A stretch of 64,000 nucleotides of DNA from Cyrtodaria siliqua (taxonomy: Eukaryota; Mollusca; Bivalvia; Adapedonta; Hiatellidae): contig JAWPHD010003251.1 in the NCBI GenBank assembly GCA_037043455.1, forward strand, positions 62,001-126,000, read 5' to 3'. This document shows positions 1 through 11,200 of this stretch, one piece after another. The translations under genes were made by a program, and so were the position numbers. The notes beneath the pieces were generated by a model. That model did no database searches, was not told the origin of the DNA, and saw nothing but the letters and a program-made list of their open reading frames with translations. Every line of letters begins with the position of its first letter. The stretch's first letter is position 1.

Positions 1-427
1 TTCATTTTTCTAGAGCTTGTACTCGAGTTGAGGACTTTAATATTCGTAATCTTTGTATAACTAAAAAGCTACTCCAATTCAGGGTTACCGTTACCATAAA
101 CTTCGTAAAAACTTTGCAAAATTTTATTAGCGTAACCCTGATCTTCTTTCCAAATATAAAAGTAAGTTAAGGACTATTCTACGACAAGGAATATCACAAC
201 CTGACTTCTATGGTGACGTGATTTACAAACATTGTAAGATCCTTGCAGGTCATCATCACTTTCATACTATCTTTGTTAAGCTCGTTAAAAGGTTTATCAA
301 AAGAGGTTATGAACCTATCATTTCGCAACGCATTGCATGCTTAATAGTGGACCATTTACAGTTTACTTTTCTCTTTAATTGTACAATGACTGGTCAGGCT
401 ATGGACCCTATGATGACGTCTACCTAA
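1..427 (+). pseudogene. Retroelement ORF tail (reverse-transcriptase-type), decayed
   Basis: Translated piecewise, this stretch gives a continuous similarity to the C-terminal part of long reverse-transcriptase-bearing ORFs that are common in marine invertebrate genomes. Recognisable blocks are FSRACTRVEDFNIRN, then GYRYHKLRKNFAKFY, then LRQGISQPDFYGDVIYKH and RIACLIVD. The blocks sit in two frames: a shift lies near position 80 and a TAG interrupts the second block near 130. The 5' part is outside the window. It is a dead copy. The exact retroelement clade is not certain from this fragment. Confidence 0.6.
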
Positions 428-800
428 AGTCCAAAAGGACGTGATGTTTGTCTGCAGTCTCGTCTTGTCGTGCCCTCAATGGTTTATTCTCGTTGCTCTG
501 GCTTCTGACAAGTCACTGAGTACCTTCTTTGTAGCTTTCTAGGCTATTTTTTTTTTTGATTTACATGTATATATACAAGAGCATCTTTTTGTTTTACTTT
601 ATATATTGCCTAATAATGCTGCTTTGTTGGTTAGAGAATAGTTCATGGCGGGGATTTCTTTATTTACACTGTCCCATTGGGTTGACAGTAGGGAAAGTGT
701 GCGGTTTGGTGCATCCTAGAATCTGGTTTAAACCCCCACCGGCTGTTTTTGCCACTCACCGTTCCAATTACCTATTGTCAACCTTTTTGTGTTTGTGATA
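428..800 (+). repeat. 3' untranslated tail of the same retroelement
   Basis: It follows the ORF stop directly. The part at about 700-800 (TCTGGTTTAAACCCC, then GCCACTCACCGTTCCAAT, then TTGTCAACC) recurs in inverted orientation at about 6247-6360, so it belongs to a dispersed repeat. No coding potential is credible in the short ORFs here. Confidence 0.5.
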
Positions 801-3397
801 CATGTCTTATTTGGCCTTTAATTCGTCTTTAAATTTGTTCTTTGTTTCTGTTTGTGTTTGTGGTTGACTGTCGTCCTTGAATGCTACTGCTTTTCCTGTT
901 CAATTTTTATATCTATATTTACCCTCACGCTCTTCCACTCTTTTGGAATTTGTTCTTTTTAATGACTGTTGAAAAATCAAGGTTAAAGGTACTGACACTA
1001 TCTCAGGCATAGACTTTAATAATAGAGGGTGAATGTTATCAGGGCCCATAGACTTACTGATATCTAATTCATGTAAAAGCTTTTTCTACTTTAGCCTTAT
1101 CAGTAATAATGTCTTGCAGGAAAATAATTCATTTAAAACTTCTGCTTTTTTCTTTGTTGTCTTTGTTAAACAAAATAAAATATTTTATGATGTAGTGATG
1201 AGTTAATCCTTTGCCTTTTATTAGATATCAACAATTTTTATTTACTCGTTAAATGAGAAGTAGTAAATGGGAAATATCAAGGGCAGGGTACCTGAATAAA
1301 ACATGCAGCAATATTGCTTTTTATGTTAAAAACATCTGGTAAATGTTTTGTTAGTATATTTCCTACATGACATGTGACCTAAATTCCTGACAAGGCCATC
1401 CTTAAAAATACATTTGTTTGCTGTTTCCCGACCCAGGATTTTATAAGTGCGTAGGTGAATTTTTTTTTATCTGAAGACAGTAAAAACCTTATGAAAGAAA
1501 AATATACTAAAGATAGTAAAAAAAAAATTATGTTAATGAATTGCTATAATAAGTTTTGAGTAGGGCTCTTTTTTTATGGGTAGGTAGGGAAACAGCAAAC
1601 CAACCATTTTTTATGGTCGGCCCAAGAATACGGACATGTTTTGAAAACAGCAGAAGATAATAATTTTAAAGCTCCACGGTATTAAAAAAAACTAGATTTT
1701 TGGGCGATGAGGGTAGACATTTGAGGATGTGAATTTAGGTCAACAAATTTGCATAAAATTGCCCGTATGAAAATACTGCCTGTCTGGATAAAAGCTATAG
1801 TAAATAAGGTGAACGGAAACACATGCTGTTCACTTGAAAAAAACAAGTTGAGGTCATCCATTTACAAATGTTATCGGATGGAAAATGAACAAAATGTAAT
1901 CAAAGCCGCGGTAGTTTTTGTTAAAGTTTGGATACTTTAGATTAGCTAACATCATATTATGTCAAATATATTATGAATTACTGATATATGTAGCCAACTG
2001 TCGTTAAGTGGTCGTAAACTAAGAGGTCGAGGATATATTTGTATATAATTCTTTCATTGCAGAGTTTTTAAGTGTCACTTTTACATGTATATTATCTACA
2101 GTGAGAACAGGAATCACCCACTAATGTGGTCCAAACTAATGATCTGGCTGGTATCAACCACTGAAACTGCTCTGCAATCAACCATAAAATATCTGCAACA
2201 TTGAACGATCTCCAGACCAGTCCAACTTCGCCAATACAGTGCTTTTGGGTGTTTAGAATCATTGGTAGTAAAGAATCATCTGTTTAAATTCAATTTTCTC
2301 AGCTCATATATTTTAGATTATTTCAAAACTTTCCAGGCTTGAAGATATATCATATAAGCATACATTTATTCAACGGTGAAATTATTTGGGACATTTTTCC
2401 ATGCAAAATATATCACTGCGTGCAACACCTCTCAGAAAAAATGATTCTGTACTACCTGAATGAAGTGGGCTTTTGAAACGAAAAATTAATAGTCACAATA
2501 AACTCAGAAATAAATATTTGCTGTTTTAACAACTGTTAGGGACAAAAGTCAAAATGCAATCATCAAATAAGGTAACTTGTTGAAGTTTGGCACTTTTAAG
2601 GATAAAATGAAATTACGTAAATATTGGTGCAAAAACGCCTATTAAAAATTCACAGTTTCAGGACAATAATTTTCGAAATTTTGCTATCATACAACAAAAA
2701 GAGTAAATCTAAATTAGAAATTAAATAAACTTTTTCCTTTCATTTTAAAATTAGACGTTTAACCCAAGTGATTCTATACCGCCCAAAGCACTGTATGCAA
2801 GATTAAAAAAAACAACAAAAACTCTGATTCAGTGATTGAGCAAAATTCGCAACTTACGCAAAGAATGGGTCAGCATCCATCTCGCGGAACATAGATCTAC
2901 CCGGCATGATTATTGTATCCACGTAGAGGATAGATTTGTCTGCAATATGCCTACGTATTTAATGTGTTTTTCTATTTTGTTGTTGTTTTTCTAGAATATA
3001 TCAGAACATGTAGAACGTAAACAACTTTTGGCAACTTATCGCAAATGAACTGGTTTTCTGTTCTATTCATTTACGCTTGTCCAGGAGACCAGTTACTATG
3101 ACGTCACAGAATCAATAGGAACGACGGCATTTGATTAGTTGTTTAGAATTAACTATTCAAGGCCGAGTTGTTTAAAGATCGGTTAACTTAACCGAGCGTT
3201 AAGTCAAAATTTCAAATATCTCTGAATTTCCGATGAATTAATAGATCTATTTCTGCTAGAAACTGAGCTGGTGAAAACATTCTGTTAAGAAGAGATGTAA
3301 ATTAAAAACCTTTAGTAGTACAAAATATATTTTTATGAGAAAATGTACTTTGAAACTTTATAGTAACCAAGGATTAAGCTAAAGCCGGGGAAAAAAT
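801..3397. other. Gene-free AT-rich stretch with one small MITE
   Basis: No credible ORF or RNA gene was seen. Apart from the small inverted-repeat element at 1416-1600 nothing is recognisable. The 63-codon ORF at 1749-1940 shows no motif and no regulatory context. Confidence 0.5.
1416..1600. mobile_element. Small MITE
   Basis: Inverted ends GTTTGCTGTTTCCC (1416-1429) and GGGAAACAGCAAAC (1587-1600) bound about 185 bp. The inner parts (CCCGACCCA on one side, TGGGTAGGTA on the other) resemble the ends of the elements at 3398-5936 and 35991-36272, suggesting one family. No clear target duplication was seen. Confidence 0.5.
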
Positions 3398-3599
3398 ACC
3401 TGTGTTTCTGGTTACCCGACCGTCCCTATTTTTTGGCGCCGACCCTACAGTCATAAAAAAAAAAATAAAAAAAAAAGGTTTCCGTGTTATTGGTTGAAAA
3501 CAAACATGTTTTAAACACATTTTCTGCATAACAGATGTTCTTTAAACTTGTTGTACAGTAAGTCTGTTATATATATAGACAGAAGAGGCAAAAATAATG

Positions 3600-3810
3600 G
3601 TGGAGCGCTGTGGTCTAGTGGTAGATTGTTGGACCCATGATCCAAAAGTCGTGGGCTCGATTCCCGTCATTGCCATATATGCGTTGTGTCCCTGAGCAAG
3701 ACACTTTATCTGCATTGCTTAGTACTGGTTCTACCCTGGAAGACATCGAGAGTGATTCAAATAAGTTCATAGAGCTTTCGTTACAATCGATGTAAAATAA
3801 ATAAGTTTAA
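3600..3810 (+). repeat. tRNA-derived SINE
   Basis: The head has an A-box-like GTGGTCTAGTGGTAGA and a B-box-like GGGCTCGATTCCC with tRNA spacing (RNA polymerase III promoter). It is followed by a conserved SINE body beginning GTGTCCCTGAGCAAGACACT and TAGTACTGGTTCTACCC, which recurs in pieces at 34150-34280 and 53350-53500. The tail is A-rich. The anticodon arm is degenerate, so this is not a functional tRNA gene. The body looks like a broadly distributed animal SINE domain (V- or Meta-type), but I cannot fix the family. Confidence 0.75.
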
Positions 3811-3819
3811 ACTAAAAAT

Positions 3820-4560
3820 AATGGTAGGTCACCATGCTTGTTAAAATTAAAAAAAAAATGTGTAATGTCACCGTCATGTCAATCTGTCCAAAAAGTTGAA
3901 CAAGTCCATGAAATAGCTAAATAAGATATTTTTGAAGTCTAATCATTTATTCATTGATCACAATTCTGCTAAAATTGTATTAAAGTAAAGAACATTTAAT
4001 TACAATAACATTTAAAGCTCATCTTTATGTAAAACCTATATTTTTTTACAAAATCTGTTGGGACCATTACCACAATTTATGCACCAATTAGCCCATAATG
4101 ATACAATTTCCTTTTTTTTTGTATGTTCCCAATAACAGAATTTTTTTTAACTTTCTAAGCACATAGTTTAACATATATAAAAACAAAATGTACAATAAAA
4201 ATGATAGGTCCCCTTGCTTGTTTAGAAAAAGAATTTGAAACCCTACCCCTATGCTAAAAGGCCAAGTTTAGTATAAAATTCCTTTTTTGTTATGTTCCTA
4301 ATAACAGAATTTGTTCAAACTTCCTAGGCACTTATTTGAACATATATTTAGACAATATATTCAATTAAATGTATAGGTCACCATGCATATTGAGATTTAA
4401 TATTGGTTTTTGGAACCATACCATTATGCTTAAATTTTTTAATTTTGTTGGAATTTTTACAACATGCTGTATTTTTTTCCTATTTTGTGTATCTAATAAT
4501 AGGCCTTTATTTAATAAAAAAAAAACTAAAAAAAATAATTCAGAAAATACATTCAAAAAA
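3820..4560. repeat. Degenerate tandem repeat, about 170-bp monomers
   Basis: Monomers are marked by GGTCACCATGCTTG-like words at about 3828, 4206 and 4376, and by TATGTTCC(C/T)AATAACAGAATTT at about 4122 and 4290. It is AT-rich with no coding potential. Confidence 0.5.
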
Positions 4561-4689
4561 AAAAGACAAATAATACAACTAGACATCAAAAGCAACATTC
4601 CTGTAAATTTGTAGGAAAATCCATCCAATAGTTTTGGAAGAGAAGTCGCCCAAAAAGCTGCGCATGGAAAACTACAGCAAATGCCTTTA

Positions 4690-5172
4690 AGTTTTCCTGA
4701 AAAAAATGTCACAGAGTAATGTAGTTATAGACAATGTGTGAAGCTCTCTCTGGTCAACATTTGATACCTAATTGCTTTCATCAATTTTTTCTCTGGCCAA
4801 ATTCCGAGAATTTTCTACAAATCTGGGCTGGTTGGAATCGCAGATGTACGTCATTCTCGAAACCGAAAACCTAACCAACTTGATCAAACTGTTTTTCTGT
4901 GACAAGTCAAAATGCTTCGGAAAACGCGACTTCCAATCAGGTATACATTCATTCCAATTAGGTATACATTCATATTTATTTTGTTCCCATTCATTCCAAT
5001 TAGGTATATTTGTTTTGTTCCATATATTCCATTCATATTTATTTTGTTCCATAGTGATCGTGTTTTTCGAAGCATTTTGACTTGTCACAGAAAAACGGAG
5101 ACCAGAGAGAGCTTCACACCTTGTCTATAACTACATTACTCTGGAACATTTTTTCAGGAAAACTTAAAATAT
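4690..5172. repeat. Large imperfect palindrome
   Basis: The outer left arm (about 4690-4757) is the reverse complement of about 5098-5172. The inner left arm (about 4886-4928) pairs with about 5053-5095 and includes TTTTTCTGTGACAAGTCAAA. A 130-bp insertion (4758-4885) interrupts the left arm. The loop (4929-5052) holds a short tandem repeat based on ATTCCAATTAGGTATA. The ORFs called on both strands here are by-products of the palindrome. Confidence 0.65.
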
Positions 5173-5375
5173 GTTTGTTTTCAACAAATAACACACACAC
5201 ACAAAAAATTGTGATTGAAGGCAACTATTATTTATATAATCTTTTGTCTACTTTCATGATTCTTTTCATTTGGATACATTGATAGAAATTCAGTGATTCA
5301 TTTTAAAAAAAAATGACAGGCTTAATGTATGACTCGTGTTAATGACAGTTTTAATATTATTAAAAGTTTAGTTTT

Positions 5376-5600
5376 ATGACAGAATAACAAACAGATTGGA
5401 CACTTTATTAGTGGCCAAATTATCACGTAGCACCTTAACTTTTTCTTCGAACATCTCTTTCAAATATTCATAGATTTTGATAAGAATACATGCAAAGATT
5501 CATATTAAAATAATGGCAATATGGGATTATAATAGTTTTTCTAAATAAGAAATTGTATAAAAATATCATTAATTTCCGCACTGCCACGTGAAACAGATAT
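5376..5600. repeat. Dispersed repeat shared with 29300-29790
   Basis: Words such as AACAGATTGGACACTTTATTA, GCACCTTAACTTTT and GATTTTGATAAGAATACAT recur in diverged form near 29300-29510, with the flank repeated near 29740-29790. No ends or coding region were recognised. Confidence 0.4.
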
Positions 5601-5995
5601 ACATTTCACAGTTTCCTATATATTTGTTATTTATAGGTACATTGTATGTGGTTTTATATTAAAAAAAATATCCAGAAGACTGAGAAGTGGTATAAATACT
5701 AAGCGTAATGTCAAAAATCAAACACATATTTGCAATATAAAAGATGATGTGTGTGCGTCAGCATGATAGGACACTTAGGCTGTGTCATTCTTGAATTAAA
5801 ACTTAATTAAGCCCCTAGCAAAGATGCTATATATATTAAAATAGAATCCGATTAGTTTTGACATCCATGAAAAAAAAAGAAAAAAAAAAACATACCTACC
5901 TACCTACCCTACAACTAAGTAACCAGAAACACAGGTGTGTTTTTTCTGGCCTAACAGATCTTTGAACAGCTGGGCGGGGTTTATTAACCGAATAT

Positions 5996-6068
5996 TATAT
6001 CCATCCATCCACCCACCCACAAATCATCCATCCATCCATCCATCCATCCATTCATTCATTCATTCATA
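5996..6068. repeat. CCAT/TTCA tetranucleotide microsatellite
   Basis: Runs of CATCCATCCATC, with CACC variants, grade into ATTCATTCATTC. Confidence 0.9.
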
Positions 6069-6246
6069 TCTTGACACATATAAACACATTTAAGCATAGA
6101 TTATCAAAATCATATCACATATGTCTAGAAGTCTAGAAGAAGATATAAAAGTAAGTATAAAAGTCGAACAGGAAATGCAGCTTTCACAGAACACAGTAAA
6201 CCCAAAAACACGCAAAAAGATAAACAAGAATTGCAATAGTAATAAT

Positions 6247-6360
6247 AAAGGCATATGACGTGACAAACACACAAAGGGTTGACAGTAGGGCTATCGCATT
6301 GGAACGGTCAGTGGCAAAAAGGCCGCTGGGGTTTAAACCAGATTCTAGGGTGCTGATGAA
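6247..6360 (-). repeat. Inverted copy of the retroelement 3' tail
   Basis: Read on the minus strand it matches the 700-800 segment (CCTAGAATCTGGTTTAAACC, GCCACTGACCGTTCCAAT, CTGTCAACCC). It is a solo fragment without the ORF. Confidence 0.55.
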
Positions 6361-7189
6361 ATTGGATCTATGAAATCCCTGTGGGAAGTCAAACAGGAAA
6401 TGTAGCATTTAAAGACCACGGTCAAGGGATGAAACCACCTTCAGTGACATAACAAAATGTGTGCAATAGCAGCAATATCTCACCGGCTTCTTTAACTGGT
6501 TGACCCTAATTGAAATAGCAAGTGTTAGGAGCTAGTGACTCTCGCTATAACACCTGTTACCGCGCAACACGATGATTATAATTATGAAGACTTTGTATTT
6601 GCATTTAGCACTTATCTGTGAAGAATATTATGCGCACGTCAACAAAAACAAATGGTGGTACAAATCAAACCAAGTCTACAAAGTAATCCCTAAATGTGCA
6701 TGTTGAAAGTATGCTTATCTATCTATTATTTTCTATTACTATAAAATAATGCATAAGAATTAATTACAAAAATAATTTAAATTTAAGCTTTAAACAAAAA
6801 ATAGTGCGAACAATCAAGCCGCGTGCTATAGTTTTCATTTGAAAATGTTCTTCGCCTGCTTTAAATCTTAAATTAAAAAAAATCTCAGGATTTTGTGTTA
6901 AAAAATGTTGACAGACCTGGGACACAGGGGTCCGGCTCATCTGCTTTGTCGGTAAATACCAGTTGAAATCGAACAAAAGTGTCCTATATGTGTTGGGAAG
7001 ACATCTGAGTCCAGCAGCCATATCATACAATACAACTATACAAGGGTAATAATTAGGCATACATGTCATTCTCACTAAGTTCAGTATATGCTGAATATTG
7101 TTTTAATTAAAAGAGCAAATCCTTTAACTCTACATGCCTCCTATACCCAAGTGTTCAAGGTGTCCAACATTGGTATATATTTTAATATC
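6361..7189. other. No recognisable feature
   Basis: AT-rich sequence with short ORFs only. The 103-codon minus-strand ORF at 6764-7075 shows no domain and lies just upstream of a Gypsy fragment in the opposite orientation, so it is not called. Confidence 0.4.
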
Positions 7190-7560
7190 GCTCAATACAT
7201 GCAATACAATACCGAGAAATCGACATCGAAACGTTGAAAAACTGGTCCAGATTTTTACTCGGAAGACCCCGTGCCCAAACAGAGTCAAACAGACGACGAA
7301 AAGTATTACAAGAAAGGCTTATGGAATCATGCAGAGTAGTGAACAGGAATGCAGATACGGCAACAGAAATACTGAAGCTTAATTTTGACAAGAAGGCAAG
7401 GGGCGATTGGAATTGGAAATAGGAGAGAAGGTTCTAGTAAAGATATTGGCGCATGCGTATAAGCACACAATAGCAGACACATCTGAGGAAGATGAATATG
7501 AGGTTAAGCAGCAGCCAAACACGTGTTTGTGGTTGGACAGGAAATGACATTACACAGGAA
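7190..7560 (+). pseudogene. Ty3/Gypsy pol remnant (integrase C-terminal end)
   Basis: Across shifted frames the region reads like the end of a Gypsy integrase. LNFDKKARGDWNWK, at about 7378-7419, matches the usual N-x-DKK linker. After one frame change, GEKVLVKILAHAYKHTIAD and SEEDEYEVKQQPN (about 7423-7520) match the G-D-R-V-L-V chromo-like C-terminal domain that binds target DNA. A stop codon and the frame change show it is dead. No LTRs were recognised around it. Confidence 0.6.
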
Positions 7561-7892
7561 AGAGGCGAAAACGTAAAGGAGGTAAAAGTGCCAACACTCG
7601 ATTCTCGTATAACTATTTGTCTGTCACAATAGTATATATACGCTTTTGGCAACTTAAATTGTTGACTGTGATATGTTATTAGTATTTGCTTAAATCGGCC
7701 CGTTTAAAATAGAGCAATATATATGTATTATGGGCGTTCTGAACCACGTACGTATCACAATTCTAATTTCTAATTCACCCTGTTAAAAAACTCTCAAAAC
7801 TCTTCTCAATTTTTTCTACTCACCAACTTTTTACCTCCAACTCTATAAAATTACTCTTATTTTTTTTACTTACCCAACTACTAACTTTTTAA

Positions 7893-8159
7893 CTATAAAT
7901 ACTCAATACGTCTGAATTTTAAACACTCACTGAGATAATCTTTTTTATAAGAATATTCATGATATTTTCTAATTGTTATAGCACCACAACTAGTACAAAT
8001 TTGATACTTTGCTGTAGTACCCAATCCACATTTTAAGCAAGGTTTAATCTTACAAACCTTTATTCTCTGCTTATGATAATTACAATATATTGATTTTTTA
8101 ACAGTTTTTTTTCCACAAACACCACGAGAACTGATTTTTAAGTACTGGCATGTATTCAT
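7893..8159 (-). CDS. Small two-site zinc-binding protein of the Polinton
   Basis: An 88-residue basic protein with two likely zinc sites. The first is C4, C15, C26 and H29 (the last pair as YCNYH), a pattern common in small proteins of large DNA viruses. The second is a CCCC ribbon at C41, C44, C55 and C58. It is the leftmost gene of the element and is divergent from polB, with 77 bp between the two start codons. On the minus strand TATAAAG lies about 8-15 nt before the ATG. No enzyme motif is visible; a nucleic-acid-binding or regulatory role is inference. The gene appears intact. Confidence 0.6.
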   Translation of the reverse strand: MNTCQYLKISSRGVCGKKTVKKSIYCNYHKQRIKVCKIKPCLKCGLGTTAKYQICTSCGAITIRKYHEYSYKKDYLSECLKFRRIEYL

Positions 8160-8236
8160 CTTCTTATCTTTATACTAATAATTATTTATTTTTAAAAAAG
8201 ATTTTTTTATTGTAAAGAATAGAAAAAAAACAAATA

Positions 8237-11200
8237 ATGGAAAATGGCGACGCGATAAAAGAATTATTATCCCTGTATAAAACAGGAGTAATAGATAAAA
8301 ACGAATTAAAAATAGGACTAAGTGGATTAAAAGAATCCAAAGTTGAGGAACAAGTTAAGACACTTAAGGAACAAGTTAAGGCACTTAAAGAAGAGAATAA
8401 AGCTTTAAAAGTTTTAAAAGAAGAGGCAACTACCAGCCAACCTGCTGTTGAAAAAGTAGTATCGCCTAGTAAATTTTATGTCAATCATCATAAGAAGAAA
8501 AAGACTTCCAAAAAAAGTAAAAAGATAAGTAAAGAAATAAGTAAGGAAAATAAAAAACAAGTTAAAAAAGAATCTTCAAAGGAACCAAAGGAATCAAAAG
8601 AACCAAAGGAATTAAAAGAAACAGAGTTAAAATTAGTTGACAATCCTATGTGTGGCTACTTCAAAGCTTACGAAGTTGATGCTACACAATACAAGGATCC
8701 ATACAAACTTTTAACTGCTAAAAAAGCTCAAATACAAAAACAAGTTTTAGAAGATATATAAACATACAAAGGATTAAGATTTGCAATAGGATTAACAGTA
8801 GACATGTTTAAGGATGATGGATCAAAAATGAATAGAATCACAGCTAATTTACAAAGTAATCAATATGCATTATTACAGGCTCAATAGATAACTTTTCAAA
8901 CTTTTACGATCAAATAATAGCAGACTTAGAACAATCAATAGAAACATTTACAAACAAAGCATCAGGTTTGGAAATAGAGAAATGTGTTAAACTGTATCTG
9001 AACATTACCAAATTTAAAAAGTTCAAAGGTTCATCATATATTCCTCTACCCAAATCAATAGCTGACAAAAAAGCAATAATAAATGTAAAAAATATGGATA
9101 ATCAGTGTTTCTTACATGCTATAAATTCTGCTATAAATCCTGCAACAAATCACTCAGATAGGTTAAGTCAATACCCACCTTTAGACTTTAATATAGAAGG
9201 TATAGATTTTCCAGTACCTTTAAATCAAATACAAAAATTTGAGCAACAAAACAACCTTGCAATTAACGTTTACGGATATGGATCAAAAAAGAAAAAGCTT
9301 GTTTCATTTCCTTATTACATCTCACAACAACCAAATGACTTAAAAAGAATTAACCTAGTTTTAATAACTGAAGATGTTCATGATTTCAAAGATTATGACA
9401 ACACTGAAAAAATAAAAAATAACAATCATTATTGCTGGATTAAAAACTTAAATAGGTTCTTAAGTGATAACAACAAACACAACCCCAAAACTGAATTTTG
9501 TGACAGATGTTGCAATGGATTTTCAAGTAAAAGAATCTTAGAAAAACACTTAGAAGATTGTAATGGTATTAACACAAAAGTAAGTCGAATTGAAATGCCT
9601 AAAGCTGGTTCAACAGTACACTTTAAAAATTACAAGAACAAAATTTCAGCTCCATTTGTAATTTATGCAGATTTTGAAAGTGTTAACATCCCTTTAGACA
9701 CTGAAGAATTTGATAAAGAACTAAATAAATCTGAAGAAATTAAAGAGTCAAAAAAATTAAAACAGGTGATCAAAGATAAAAAATTTGAAGAAGAATCAAA
9801 GAAAATTCACAAACATCCAAGAATTAACATGGATGCAAAAGGTAATGAAAATCAAGACTTACCCAAAAATAAAACAACAACTACAAGAATACAAAAAGCT
9901 TGTGGTTTTGCTTACAAAGTTAAAAATTACAACAACCCTCAAGAAGAAGAAAAAGTCCAAGTATACAGAGGTGAAGATACAATTGAAGTATTTTGGCAAA
10001 GATTACAAGAAGAACAGGAAAAAATACAAGACATTTTCACACATCCAAAATATAGAGTTTTGACAGATCAAAATGTTAAAGATCATGAAGAAGCTAAAAA
10101 ATGCTGGTTATGTGAAAAAACATTTAGGAAAAACAGTAAAAACTTAAAAATTAAAGATCACAATCACTTTACAGGAGCATATAGAGGTGCAATACATTTG
10201 AAATGTTACAAACAAATAAAAATAACACAATAACTGTAATACCTGTAGTATTTCATGGTTTGAAATGTTATGATGCTCATATGATAAAGCAACAAATTCA
10301 CAAAATGCCAGGACAAATAACTGTAATACCAAATAACTCTGAAAAATACATATCTTTTAGTATTGGACAATTAAGATTCTTAGATTCATATCAATTTATG
10401 TCTTTTTCACTTTCAAAATTAGCTGAAGACAAAGAAAAATACCCAACAACAGAAGAAGAATTTGGTGACAATGCTGAAATAATGACTCAAAAGGGAATAT
10501 ATCCTTACGACTACATAGATTCATTTGAAAGATTTACAGAAACTCAACTTCCTCCCATTGACAAATTTTACAACAACTTAAAAGAATCTAAAATAAGTGA
10601 AGAAGATTACAAACATGCTCAAAAAGTATGGAAACTTACAGGTTGTAAAAACTTAGGAGATTATCATGATTTATATGTAAAATCTGATGTTGCTTTACTA
10701 ACTGACATATGTGAACAATTTAGGGAAGAATCTTATAATACTTACAATTTGGATGCATTTCACTACTACACAGCACCTGGAATGTCTTGGGATGCCTTGT
10801 TAAAAACATCAAAAATTAGACTTGAATTATTAACTGATATAGATATGCACTTATTCATAGAAAAAGGAATGAGGGGTGGAATAAGTATGGTTTCTCACAG
10901 ATATGCAAAAGCTAACAATATTCATATTCCAGATTATGATCCAAACAAACCAACATCCTTTATAATTCATCTTGACGCTAACAACTTGTATGGGTGGGCA
11001 ATGAGTCAACCTTTACCTTATGGTGGATTTAATTGGGTTAATGTCTCTGAAAATTACAATATGGAAGACCTAAAAAAAATACAAAAAGAAGGAAAAGGTC
11101 AATTCATAGAGTGTGATTTAAAATATCCCCAAAATATACATGAAAGTCACAATGATTATCCTTTAGCACCTGAAAGAATATCAATAAAAAAAGACTGGTT

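Larger units (their letters stand above)
3398..5936. mobile_element. TIR-bounded DNA element, non-autonomous
   Basis: An 18-bp perfect terminal inverted repeat, ACCTGTGTTTCTGGTTAC at 3398-3415 and its reverse complement at 5919-5936, brackets about 2.5 kb. Just inside the left end is CCGACCGTCCC and, further in, GCGCCGACCCTA, also present in the MITE at 35991-36272. The right end carries repeated CTAC units. No transposase ORF is present. The interior holds a SINE, a short tandem repeat and a palindrome, so it is either a composite element or a MITE split by later insertions. Confidence 0.5.

Noticed and set aside
3600..3680. Functional tRNA gene
   Set aside because: A- and B-box words are present, but the cloverleaf is degenerate and it is fused to a SINE body with an A-rich tail.
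4365..5130. Overlapping ORFs on both strands with similar peptides
   Set aside because: They arise from the palindrome at 4690-5172 and low-complexity AT-rich DNA.
8968..10233. A separate 421-residue gene
   Set aside because: The first codon is TTG and the frame continues upstream. It is the middle piece of the broken polymerase gene.
10203..10233. Programmed frameshift in polB
   Set aside because: There is no slippery heptamer or structure, the shift fits a small deletion beside a conserved Cys/His cluster, and two upstream stops also interrupt the gene. Ordinary decay is simpler.
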